DNA from: Bacteroidota bacterium
GTDB taxonomy: Bacteria > Bacteroidota > Ignavibacteria > UBA10030 > UBA8401
Direction of reading: 5' to 3'
Length of the DNA: 7,232 nt
Assembly: GCA_030824175.1 (NCBI GenBank)
Contig: JAVBYH010000211.1
Location: 1-7,232, forward strand
The notes beneath the pieces were generated by a model, which did no database searches, was not told the origin of the DNA, and saw nothing but the letters and a program-made list of their open reading frames with translations. Below are positions 1 through 6,933 of the stretch, piece by piece (positions within the stretch are counted from its first letter, which is position 1; each line of letters opens with the position of its first letter). The translations under genes and the position numbers were made by a program.

Positions 1-1540
1 CGAAGAAATGATTGAAGAAATACAAGCCCCGCCGCAGGAGGCTTCCGTCGTTCGTCAGTTCCTCGTCCTCCTTCTTGAGCCAGCGGGAGGACAGCATCGG
101 CGTGAGCGTGAACGCGACGAAGAGCGAGACGAGCACGGAGACGGACACGGTGATGCCGAACTGATAGAAGAACCGGCCCACGATGCCGGGCATGAACGCC
201 ACCGGCACGAACACCGCGACGACGGTGAACGTCGTCGCCATGACGGCAAGCCCGATCTCCGCGGTGGCCGCCTTGGCAGCGTCGAATGCGGAGGCTCCCT
301 CGTGCATGTGCCTGTAGATGTTCTCGATGACGACGATGGCGTCGTCGATGAGCAGACCCACGGCGAGCGAGAGGGCCATGAGGCTCATCATGTTCAGCGT
401 GAAGTCGAGCGCGAACATCACGATGAAGCTCGCGATGATCGATGTCGGCAGCGCGATGGCGCTGATGATCGTCGGACGCATGTTCGCCAGGAACAGATAC
501 ACCACGATCACGGCGAGAAGCCCGCCGTAGAGAATGTCGAACACCACGTCGTTCACAGAATCGCGGATATGGACGCTGTTGTCGCGCGCGATCATGATCT
601 TCAGGTCGGCGGGCAGTTCGGCCTCGGCTTTGGCGATCGCCGCCTTCAGGGCGTCGGCCACGCGGACCGTATTGCCGCCCGACTGTTTCTGGATGTTCAG
701 GCCGACGGCGCGCGCGCCGTTGACGCGCGTGAGGCTCAGGCGCTCCTTCACTCCGTCCGTCACCGTGGCGACGTCCGAGAGGCGTACGACCTTGCCCCCG
801 GGCGTTGCGACGACGACGCGGCGGAAGTCGTCGACGTTCTGGTACTTGCCCATGGTGCGCAGCAGCAGCTGCCGCGGTCCGCTGATGAGGTTGCCCGCGG
901 GGACCTCGACATTCGCCATGGCGATCGCCTGGTTCACTTCCTGGATCGACAGGCCGTACGACTCAAGCCGCGCCGCGTCGATTTCGACCTGGATCTCGCG
1001 CTCGGCGCCGCCGACGAGGTCCACCTTGCCCACCCCGTTCACGTTTTCGAGACGCTTCTTGATCACATCCTTCACATACGTCGTGATCTCCTTCTCGGAT
1101 CTGTCGCCCGAAATGGTGAGCGTCATGATCGGCTGGCTGGCCGGATCGTACCGCAGGATCACCGGATCCTTCACGTCCGTCGGGAGCGCCGCCATGATTG
1201 CCGAGATCTTCTCGCGCACTTCCTGCGCCGCCTGCTTGCCGTCGACTTCGAGCTTGAACTGAATGACGACGAGCGACACGCCTTCCTGCGACGTTGAGGT
1301 GATGTGGTCGATGCCGCCGATCGTGTTCACCGCATCCTCGATCTTCTTTGTGACATCCGTTTCGATCTGTTCCGGCCCCGCGCCCGGCAGCACCGTTGTC
1401 ACGGTCACCGCGGGGATGTCGACGTCGGGATACTGATCGATATTCAGCTTCGTGTACGAGAACAATCCGAGCACGATGAGGGCAAGGATCATCATCGTCG
1501 CGAAGACGGGCCGTTCGATGGAGACATTCGCTAGTTTCAT
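1..1540 (-). CDS. RND efflux pump, HAE1/AcrB-like permease (N-terminal half, cut by window edge)
   Basis: Inner-membrane proton-driven pump subunit of a tripartite efflux system. The reading frame starts at ATG 1540 and stays open to the left edge, giving 513 residues; the family is usually about 1,030-1,060, so roughly half is present. Seen: the typical N-terminus (IERPVFATMMILALIVLG, first membrane helix at about 13-29), then YPDVDIP at 37-43, a long periplasmic porter region, and membrane helices 2-4 at about 337-408. TM4 carries GLLIDDAIVVIENIYRH; the acidic pair D399/D400 aligns with the AcrB proton-relay pair D407/D408 (family knowledge). TM5-TM6 follow before the cut. The start overlaps the adaptor stop by ATGA, and a GGGAG ribosome-binding site lies 10 bases upstream, inside the adaptor gene, so translation is probably coupled. 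The substrate cannot be told from sequence; drugs, bile-like detergents, solvents or lipids are all possible. Other essential residues, such as the TM10 lysine, lie outside the window. Confidence 0.95.
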   Translation of the reverse strand, partial: MKLANVSIERPVFATMMILALIVLGLFSYTKLNIDQYPDVDIPAVTVTTVLPGAGPEQIETDVTKKIEDAVNTIGGIDHITSTSQEGVSLVVIQFKLEVDGKQAAQEVREKISAIMAALPTDVKDPVILRYDPASQPIMTLTISGDRSEKEITTYVKDVIKKRLENVNGVGKVDLVGGAEREIQVEIDAARLESYGLSIQEVNQAIAMANVEVPAGNLISGPRQLLLRTMGKYQNVDDFRRVVVATPGGKVVRLSDVATVTDGVKERLSLTRVNGARAVGLNIQKQSGGNTVRVADALKAAIAKAEAELPADLKIMIARDNSVHIRDSVNDVVFDILYGGLLAVIVVYLFLANMRPTIISAIALPTSIIASFIVMFALDFTLNMMSLMALSLAVGLLIDDAIVVIENIYRHMHEGASAFDAAKAATAEIGLAVMATTFTVVAVFVPVAFMPGIVGRFFYQFGITVSVSVLVSLFVAFTLTPMLSSRWLKKEDEELTNDGSLLRRGLYFFNHFF

Positions 1541-2607
1541 TTCGTCTGCACTCCCACCACGTTGACGGCCGTGCCGTCCTTCACATTGTTCACGCCCACC
1601 GTCGCAACGGTGTCGCCGACCGCGACGCCGTCGAGCACTTCCGTGCTGCTGCCGTCGGTGACGCCGAGCCTGACCGTGCGCTGCACGGCGCGTCCGTTCT
1701 TCAGGACGTAGACGCGGCTCGTGGTGCCGTCCGTCTGCACCGACTGACTCGGGATGACGAGCGATGCCGCGCCCGTGGACGACGCTGCGGTCGCCTTGCA
1801 GAACATGCCCGGCTTGAACCAATTGTCGCGCGTGTTCGGGAAGAGCGCCTTCACCTCGAAGGAGCGCGAACCGACATCGGCGGATTTTGAGATCTGGATG
1901 ATGCGCCCCGCGGCCTTCACATCCGGACGGGCGTCGGAATACACCAAGACCGTCTGACCCACGGCAAGCGATGTGAGATCCGTTTCATTGCTGTTGAAGA
2001 TCACCTTCATCCTGCTGATCTTCGCCACCGTCATGAGCACGGCACCCGGCGTTGAGAGATCGCCCTTGCTCACGTTCACCGCGGTGACGATGCCCGAGAT
2101 CGGCGACGACAGGTCGAGGGCGCTTTTGGCGGCGTCGAAATTCGCCTTTGCCACGGCGAACGCCGTCTGCGTGCCGTCGAGCTGCTCCTGCGAGATGGCG
2201 CCCTCGGCGAAGAGCGATTTCATCCGCTCGTACGTCTTCTGCGAATTCTTATAGTTCGCCTCGCTCTGGAAATACTGCGAAGAGGTCCCACTCCGATCGA
2301 GCGAGATCACCGTGCGGCCGGCCTGCACCGATGCTCCCGTCGCCGCACCGATGTTCGTGATGCGCTCGGAGATCTTCGCGACAATATTGGCCTGGTCCTC
2401 GCCTTCGAGTGAGCCGGAGAATGTCTTGGAAATCGTGAGGGCTTTCCGCTGAACGACCGCCGCTTCAACGGGCACGACCGTGACTGTCGCCGCGGGTTCG
2501 GCCTTCGCCTCCTGTTTTTTATCGACGCCGCATCCTGTGAACGGCAGCGCGCTTGCCGCAAGGAGCATGCCCCCCGCGATGATTGTTCGAATCTGGTTCT
2601 TCTTCAT
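1537..2607 (-). CDS. RND periplasmic adaptor (membrane fusion protein), probable lipoprotein
   Basis: Periplasmic adaptor joining the RND pump to the TolC-type channel; 356 residues from ATG 2607, a normal length for the HlyD/AcrA-type family. I chose this start because AGGAAGAG (plus 2614-2621) sits 6 bases upstream and the next residues (MKKNQIRTIIAGGMLL) form a signal peptide. A longer in-frame start at 2676 would overlap tolC and put a polar stretch before the signal. The signal ends in LPFTGC, so C26 is a plausible lipidated cysteine, though F at -3 is not the commonest lipobox residue. Domain order: a lipoyl half at about 71-105, a short alpha-helical hairpin at about 108-165, the second lipoyl half (SPISGIVTAVNVSKGDLSTPG) at about 168-188, a beta-barrel at about 196-275 and the membrane-proximal domain (VIPSQSV onward) to the end. 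The short hairpin suits docking to a TolC-type channel. The stop overlaps the pump start (ATGA). Confidence 0.94.
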   Translation of the reverse strand: MKKNQIRTIIAGGMLLAASALPFTGCGVDKKQEAKAEPAATVTVVPVEAAVVQRKALTISKTFSGSLEGEDQANIVAKISERITNIGAATGASVQAGRTVISLDRSGTSSQYFQSEANYKNSQKTYERMKSLFAEGAISQEQLDGTQTAFAVAKANFDAAKSALDLSSPISGIVTAVNVSKGDLSTPGAVLMTVAKISRMKVIFNSNETDLTSLAVGQTVLVYSDARPDVKAAGRIIQISKSADVGSRSFEVKALFPNTRDNWFKPGMFCKATAASSTGAASLVIPSQSVQTDGTTSRVYVLKNGRAVQRTVRLGVTDGSSTEVLDGVAVGDTVATVGVNNVKDGTAVNVVGVQTK

Positions 2608-2613
2608 TGTCGT

Positions 2614-2621
2614 CTCTTCCT
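2614..2621 (-). promoter_or_regulatory. Ribosome-binding site of the adaptor gene
   Basis: The minus strand reads AGGAAGAG here, 6 bases before ATG 2607. It decides the adaptor start in favour of 2607 rather than the in-frame ATG at 2676. The same octamer stands before the TolC-type gene. Confidence 0.75.
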
Positions 2622-2653
2622 GGTTTATTATATGAGTCATCACATTCGTTTCG

Positions 2654-4015
2654 TTAATTCGGGAGGCCGACGGCATGCCGCCATTCGGCCTTAGCGACGA
2701 GAAAATCGTAGATCGCCTGCGCGTAATTCGTCCGCGTGCGCGTCATCGCGACCTGTGTATCGAGCAGATCGAACTGCGTGCCGACGCCGTTCTTGAAACG
2801 CGACTGGGCGATGCGGACGGCCTTCTCGGCCTGCGCGATGTTCTTCTCCTGGCCGGCGATGCGCTTCTTCGCCTCGGCCATCTTCAGGTCGGCGGACTGG
2901 ATCTGTATCTTCAATCCCTCCTCCGCCTTCATGCGCGCATAGTAGATCTTCTGCCGGTCCACCACGGCCTCGTCCACGCGGGCGCTCGTGCGGAAGCCGT
3001 CGAAGAGCGGATACGAGAACTGCAGTCCCACGTTCATGATCTTCGCCCACCGGTAGTCGTTGACCTTGAATGTGTTGTCCTGCGTCTGCCACTGGTAGGC
3101 GCCGACGAGATTGATCGTCGGAAAATAATTCGCCTGTTCGATCGAGATGTTCTTCTGCAGCATCGATTCCTGCAGCGCCAGACCGGCGATCACCGGATTG
3201 GCGGAGAGCGCGTTGCGCTTTGCGGCCTCGGACACCTCGCCCGACACGTCCTCGTAGGCGAACTCTCCCTTCACGACGACGGGCGTCTCCTGCGGCAGCG
3301 CAAGCGTGTTCTTCAGCGCGTTCTGCGCGAGGACGAGATTGTTTTCCGCCGATGTCACAAGCGGCTCGGTGTTGGCGAGCTGGACCTCGGCACGGAGCAG
3401 ATCGAATTCCGACGCCTTGCCGAATTTATAGAGGGATTGCACGTTTTCGTAGTTCGCCTTCGCCACCTCGAGTCCCTGGCGGTTCGCGTCGACTAGCTGC
3501 TGCGCGAGCATCACCATGTAGAACGAGCGCTTCACGGCGAGCACCGCGTCCTGCTGCGCAGAGCGGTAGGATTCCTCCGCGTAGTTGTGATAGGTCTCGG
3601 CGATCTCGAGCGCCACGCCGACCTTCCTGCTATAGAGCGGCTGCGTGAGCGATGCACCCATCGCGTACGAGTTGCTGGAGCCGATCTCGAACGTCTTCGT
3701 CGAGCTTGTCGGATTCAGCGCTGTGTTCGGCGAAAGGAACATCACCGGCAGCATCACGTTGCGCGTGTAGTTGGCCGACACGTTCACCTGCGGGAACGCG
3801 CCCGAGCGCGCTTCGCGTATCTGCGACTCGGATTTGTACCGCTCCTGGTCCGCGATCAGCACGTCGCGGTTCTGATCCAGCACCAGCCCGATCGCCTTTT
3901 CAAGCGTGAGCTCAAGCGTCTTCGCTTCCTGTGCCGCGAGCGGTCCGTTCCATACAGGCTGCAGGAGCACAAGCGCCGCGTACAACAGCGGATATATTTT
4001 TTTCATGGACATCAT
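2654..4015 (-). CDS. TolC-family outer-membrane efflux channel
   Basis: Outer-membrane exit duct of the tripartite pump; about 453 residues from ATG 4015, normal for the family. Several starts are possible (ATG at 4021, 4015, 4012, 4006); 4015 gives the AGGAAGAG site (plus 4023-4030) a 7-base spacing, close to that of the adaptor gene. A signal peptide follows (KKIYPLLYAALVLLQPVW, likely cut near LAAQE). The internal two-fold repeat typical of OEP/TolC proteins is visible: GAFPQVNVSANY (about 72-83) pairs with NYFPTINLVGAYQ (about 296-308), TQPLY (124-128) with SYPLF (334-338), and GKASEFDLL (199-207) with GVGTQFDLL (410-418). The helices between are long, charged and Ala/Gln-rich, as expected for the coiled-coil tunnel. 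It ends AVGLPN at TAA 2654-2656. It lies directly after tetR and 46 bases before the adaptor, so it is the second gene of a four-gene operon. No substrate specificity can be inferred. Confidence 0.95.
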   Translation of the reverse strand: MMSMKKIYPLLYAALVLLQPVWNGPLAAQEAKTLELTLEKAIGLVLDQNRDVLIADQERYKSESQIREARSGAFPQVNVSANYTRNVMLPVMFLSPNTALNPTSSTKTFEIGSSNSYAMGASLTQPLYSRKVGVALEIAETYHNYAEESYRSAQQDAVLAVKRSFYMVMLAQQLVDANRQGLEVAKANYENVQSLYKFGKASEFDLLRAEVQLANTEPLVTSAENNLVLAQNALKNTLALPQETPVVVKGEFAYEDVSGEVSEAAKRNALSANPVIAGLALQESMLQKNISIEQANYFPTINLVGAYQWQTQDNTFKVNDYRWAKIMNVGLQFSYPLFDGFRTSARVDEAVVDRQKIYYARMKAEEGLKIQIQSADLKMAEAKKRIAGQEKNIAQAEKAVRIAQSRFKNGVGTQFDLLDTQVAMTRTRTNYAQAIYDFLVAKAEWRHAVGLPN

Positions 4016-4022
4016 CTGCATA

Positions 4023-4030
4023 CTCTTCCT
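4023..4030 (-). promoter_or_regulatory. Ribosome-binding site of the TolC-type gene
   Basis: The minus strand reads AGGAAGAG, immediately after the tetR stop codon (TAA, plus 4031-4033). It lies 7 bases before ATG 4015 but only 1 base before ATG 4021, which favours the shorter start. Confidence 0.65.
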
Positions 4031-4675
4031 TTACTTTGTTTGAATGCCTTCGAAAAACACGGTGACAATTAATTTCGACGCCCGGTCGATATCGGCTCCG
4101 GTCAGCGGGGTTGTTGCCTTGATATGATTCATACAGTAGAACCTGAGCATGCCGTCGAACAGCATCGCCACCTCCAACGGATCGTTCTGCGAGAGATTCG
4201 AATTGCCGATCTCGCCGGCGATGACCTGCGCGAGGATTTTGCGGGACGCAAGCTCGCGGTCGTGGAGACGCTTCATCTTCGCATCGAATTCCTCCATGGC
4301 GTAGCGCGGCGCCTCGCGCATCATCAATTTGAAGAGCGCCGAATTCTTCACGGCATGTTCGATTGTCGATCGGGCGTACGCGTTCAACTTTTCGTGCACG
4401 GGCATGCCCTCTACCCCAAGAACTGAAACCGCAAAGGCATGCATCTCGTCGAACACGTCGTCGATCATGCCGTAGAACAACTCGTCCTTGTTCGCGAAAT
4501 AATTATAGATGGTGCCCTTCGCGAACTCGGCCTTGTGTGCGATCTCCTCGAGCGTCGTGTCGTGGAAGCCTTTTTCAGAGAAAACAATACGCGCGGCGCG
4601 GAGGATCTCCTGTTGACGAGCCTTTTTCTCGCGTTCCTTGCGGGATGGCACAGAAACGCCCTTTAATTCTTCCAT
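4031..4675 (-). CDS. TetR/AcrR-family transcriptional repressor
   Basis: DNA-binding repressor, first gene of the efflux operon and probably its autoregulated switch. From ATG 4675 it has 214 residues, a typical TetR length. The N-terminal DNA-binding domain spans about 18-66: REKKARQQEILRAARIVFSEKG forms the first helix, and TTLEEIAHKAEFAKGTIYNYFANKDELF contains the helix-turn-helix with the characteristic GTIYNYF...KDELF ending. Residues about 70-214 form the divergent helical ligand-binding and dimerisation domain, so the inducer cannot be predicted. An in-frame ATG at 4735 would add 20 residues. I prefer 4675 because an AAGG-like ribosome site lies 7 bases upstream, the 4735 start has no such site and a leader of only about 13 bases from the predicted start point, and the added segment is occupied by inverted repeats that look like operators. 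It is followed by the TolC-type gene almost without a gap. Confidence 0.93.
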   Translation of the reverse strand: MEELKGVSVPSRKEREKKARQQEILRAARIVFSEKGFHDTTLEEIAHKAEFAKGTIYNYFANKDELFYGMIDDVFDEMHAFAVSVLGVEGMPVHEKLNAYARSTIEHAVKNSALFKLMMREAPRYAMEEFDAKMKRLHDRELASRKILAQVIAGEIGNSNLSQNDPLEVAMLFDGMLRFYCMNHIKATTPLTGADIDRASKLIVTVFFEGIQTK

Positions 4676-4699
4676 TTTTAAGCCTTTTTTTGTATTTAC

Positions 4700-4715
4700 A
4701 TGGACGGTCGTCCAT
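4700..4715. promoter_or_regulatory. Downstream inverted repeat, candidate TetR operator
   Basis: Plus strand ATGGACGGTCGTCCAT: two perfect 7-base arms around a 2-base centre, 16 bp in all. It lies in the predicted leader, between the predicted transcription start (about 4748) and ATG 4675. It has the same length and the same ATG...CAT outer bases as the upstream repeat at 4739-4754; the two centres are 39 bp apart. Binding by the adjacent TetR protein is inferred. Confidence 0.55.
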
Positions 4716-4727
4716 ACTTCATTCTTG

Positions 4728-4754
4728 TTGGTCATTGAATGACCAACCAGTCAT
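4728..4754. promoter_or_regulatory. Overlapping inverted repeats at the transcription start, candidate main TetR operator
   Basis: Two palindromes share one half-site. Plus 4728-4746, TTGGTCATTGAATGACCAA, has perfect 9-base arms around a single base. Plus 4739-4754, ATGACCAACCAGTCAT, has 5-base outer arms (ATGAC/GTCAT) and the 16-bp size often seen for TetR-family operators. The pair begins next to the -10 box and covers the predicted start point (about 4748) and the first 20 transcribed bases, so a bound repressor would block polymerase. The position upstream of tetR supports autorepression. The link to this TetR is inference from position and symmetry. Confidence 0.75.
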
Positions 4755-4783
4755 ATTATAATCAACTGAGTTCACTTTGTCAA
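4755..4783 (-). promoter_or_regulatory. Consensus sigma-70-type promoter of the tetR-efflux operon
   Basis: On the minus strand TTGACA (plus 4778-4783) is followed by exactly 17 bases and then TATAAT (plus 4755-4760). Both hexamers match the housekeeping consensus perfectly with optimal spacing. The predicted transcription start is about 4748, some 73 bases before the preferred tetR start. A promoter this strong with operators on top fits a system that is held off and released fully on induction. Confidence 0.85.
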
Positions 4784-4794
4784 GGGGTCGGCCG

Positions 4795-4811
4795 AAAAAA
4801 GTGGAAAAAAA
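4795..4811. promoter_or_regulatory. Phased A-tracts upstream of the promoter (UP-element-like)
   Basis: A6 at 4795-4800 and A7 at 4805-4811 on the plus strand start 10 bp apart, about one helical turn, and lie roughly 47-63 bases upstream of the predicted start point. Phased A-tracts bend DNA, and AT-rich tracts in this position can contact the RNA polymerase alpha subunit (established knowledge). Function here is inferred. The T-runs on the transcribed strand could also belong to a weak terminator for the gene before, but no stem precedes them. Confidence 0.4.
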
Positions 4812-4857
4812 TTTCGATAGGGGAAGGCATAACGATGCGGAGGATGGGGCAGGTGTC

Positions 4858-6933
4858 TTATTTTGCAAGTACAAGCTTATTGACGATCGAGAGCGGCGCC
4901 GCCGCATCCAGCGGCAGCGCCGTCAGGCGATAGAAGTACATGCCGCTTGAACACCCTGCGGCATCCCACACGATGGAATGCCCGCCGGCCTCGACACGGT
5001 CGCGACGTTCGGAGCCGACCTCCCTCCCGATCGCATCGAAGATGCGCACCGAGATATCCGAGGCCCCGGGCACCGTGTACGCAATCGTCACGGCGCCATT
5101 GAACGGGCTCGGGTAACTCTGCGAGCGCATGAGCATGCTCTGATCCTTCCCCGTCTCCTTCCGCACAGGCGTAGGCTCCGCACCGTATTCAATGACGATC
5201 ATGTCCCAATATTTGAGATGCGGCAGCGTGAACTCCACCCGTCCGTCCGCCTGCGTGAAGGGCAGATCGACAGCAGCGCCCCCCGCCGAGTCGGGGGTCG
5301 CCATCCACAGCCTCTTCACGCGTCTGTCCGCGGGGAACGCGAGTTTCACATCCGAGCGGACCATAGGTTCCGTCTGCGTGCCGAGATTGTCGCGCCATAA
5401 TGTGTGCGCCGCATCGAGGAGGTTGATGAGATGCACGATCTGTGTCGAGCCCTTCGCACGCGAGAAATACCAGACGCTCCCCTTCTGGTCCGTCTTCGAC
5501 AGCGGCACGCCGTCCGGGCCGGCGATGCTCACCGACGCGGACGTCACGGAGTCGCGCAGCAGATTCTGGTATGCGACGGCAAAATCGTAATACGACACGA
5601 GCTGACGTTCGAGCTCAGGCTTCATCGTCACATTGCTGTTCGGAAAGTACTCGTGCACGAGCATGTGTTCTCCGAGTTCGAGATGTGCGCCGCCGGAGCC
5701 GAAGATCACGGCGTCGGTGAGCAGCACGCCGGGCGTATTGAAAAACGTCTTCTTGTCGGCCAGGCCGTAATTCATATACCCCGCGATCACCATGTTGGAC
5801 GCGCCGCCCTGGTAGGCGCCGTAGTATTCGGTGACAGACTTCAGGCCGCCGTAGGAGGTTGTCGGGTCCCACACCTCCGTATAGAGGAAATCGACGGGCG
5901 CGCGTGCGATGCCCGGCTGCCCGTACTGATTCACCGCGTTCATCACGAGGCGTACATTGAGCGCCGACTTCGCTCCGGCAAGGAAGGACTCGAACGCATC
6001 GGCGTCCCGGACGCGCTGCCCCGCGTATGTGTATGTCGGTCCGGGATCGCCGACCTGATCGACATGCCATCCGTCGAACGGCAGCGCCTGGAACACCTTC
6101 TTCTCCTGCGCGTAGAGGTAGCTCCTCCACTGCTCGTTGGAAGGATCCATAAAATAGAGGTCGCTCGCCCAGCCGCCAGGCAGATCGTAAAAATATCGCG
6201 TTGCGTGCTGCTGGTCCCTGTACAATCCCCACTCGTTCAGCTGCACTCCGTCCGTGCCCGCATCGCTGTACGCGCCGTAGAGCAGATTGTATGCCATCGC
6301 GCGCATCCCGTACCTGTGGGCGGCGTGAATGTAGCCGTTCACCGTCGAGAAAAAAATCGTCCGGTTGGCGATGTCGTTCCATTGCGCGGCTGGATTTTCC
6401 GGCGTCCCCTTGAGCGGCATATGATGCTTGTAGTGCCAGTCGTAGAATTGCAGCCCGTTGATGTGGTAGCGGTTTAATTTTTTCACGGCGGCATCCATCG
6501 CCTCTTCGCTCATCACGGGGAACTTCGAGAGGAAGCCGTAGCGCGGAAATCGCGCCCAATCGGACGACACGTCGACGGCTATCGTTCCCCGGTCGACGGC
6601 TGCGGCGCCCTGAATGACGGCGATCTCCCCCAGGTAGCCCCGGTAATCCGCCGCCGGCGGCAGCCAGGTGAATGCGGCGACGCCCGCGTCCGAGACACGC
6701 ACGCGCTGCTCTCCGACCGTCGTCCCGAGATGCGTCCAGCGCACGGAAACAATCGCGTCTTCGGCCGCGGTCGCCAGCGACACGATGCAGTGCACAGAGT
6801 CGCCGGGGGCATACCGTGCCCGGTCGGTCTCGATCGATGTGATGACGGATCCTCCGGCGGAGACGTGCACACCGCCGATGATGAGCATGCCGAACAGGCA
6901 CACGCGTTGGAGCAGTGAGTTCATGAGTGTCAT
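4858..6933 (-). CDS. Secreted glycoside hydrolase family 66 protein (dextranase-like) with T9SS sorting domain
   Basis: Predicted extracellular or cell-surface enzyme of GH66, which cleaves alpha-1,6-glucan (dextran) or converts it to cyclic isomaltooligosaccharides. It has 691 residues: signal peptide 1-26 (LFGMLIIGGVHVSA); an Ig-like beta domain at about 30-125; a TIM-barrel catalytic domain at about 126-465, opening with RYGFLSKFP; a beta-sandwich at about 466-585; and a C-terminal sorting domain at about 602-691 (SYPSPFN, VRIFDAIGREV, GMYFYRL, NKLVLAK) like type A T9SS tags. D292 in FDGWHVDQVGD and E353 in FLYTEVWDP fit the family's nucleophile and acid/base. Their 61-residue spacing is somewhat shorter than I recall for characterised dextranases. 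At this length there is no clear room for the CBM35 insert of cycloisomaltooligosaccharide-forming enzymes, so a hydrolase is favoured. Start 6933 overlaps the stop of the preceding gene (ATGA); ATG 6924 is an alternative, and neither has a clear ribosome site. Substrate is inferred from family. Confidence 0.92.
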   Translation of the reverse strand: MTLMNSLLQRVCLFGMLIIGGVHVSAGGSVITSIETDRARYAPGDSVHCIVSLATAAEDAIVSVRWTHLGTTVGEQRVRVSDAGVAAFTWLPPAADYRGYLGEIAVIQGAAAVDRGTIAVDVSSDWARFPRYGFLSKFPVMSEEAMDAAVKKLNRYHINGLQFYDWHYKHHMPLKGTPENPAAQWNDIANRTIFFSTVNGYIHAAHRYGMRAMAYNLLYGAYSDAGTDGVQLNEWGLYRDQQHATRYFYDLPGGWASDLYFMDPSNEQWRSYLYAQEKKVFQALPFDGWHVDQVGDPGPTYTYAGQRVRDADAFESFLAGAKSALNVRLVMNAVNQYGQPGIARAPVDFLYTEVWDPTTSYGGLKSVTEYYGAYQGGASNMVIAGYMNYGLADKKTFFNTPGVLLTDAVIFGSGGAHLELGEHMLVHEYFPNSNVTMKPELERQLVSYYDFAVAYQNLLRDSVTSASVSIAGPDGVPLSKTDQKGSVWYFSRAKGSTQIVHLINLLDAAHTLWRDNLGTQTEPMVRSDVKLAFPADRRVKRLWMATPDSAGGAAVDLPFTQADGRVEFTLPHLKYWDMIVIEYGAEPTPVRKETGKDQSMLMRSQSYPSPFNGAVTIAYTVPGASDISVRIFDAIGREVGSERRDRVEAGGHSIVWDAAGCSSGMYFYRLTALPLDAAAPLSIVNKLVLAK

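Noticed and set aside
8..1297. 429-codon open frame on the plus strand
   Set aside because: It is antisense to the RND pump. Its product is an Arg/His/Asp-rich string with no fold-like pattern, as expected from the complement of a GC-rich gene.
2608..2676. Longer adaptor start at ATG 2676
   Set aside because: It would place 23 polar residues before an intact lipoprotein-type signal peptide and overlap tolC, while ATG 2607 has a strong ribosome site.
2675..4072. Plus-strand open frames opposite the TolC-type gene (2675-3496, 3587-4072)
   Set aside because: They are antisense shadows of a gene with an evident two-fold TolC repeat; Arg/Leu/His-rich with no start signals.
4676..4735. Longer TetR start at ATG 4735
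   Set aside because: There is no ribosome site, the leader would be only about 13 bases, and the segment carries inverted repeats better read as operators. It cannot be fully excluded.
4784..4857. Possible intrinsic terminator after the GH66 gene
   Set aside because: The T-runs on the transcribed strand (opposite A-tracts 4795-4811) are not preceded by any convincing stem.
5404..6477. 357-codon plus-strand frame opposite the GH66 gene, and a 461-codon minus-strand frame at 5615-7000
   Set aside because: Both overlap the GH66 frame, which has clear motifs from signal peptide to sorting domain. Their products are compositionally odd and match nothing I recognise.
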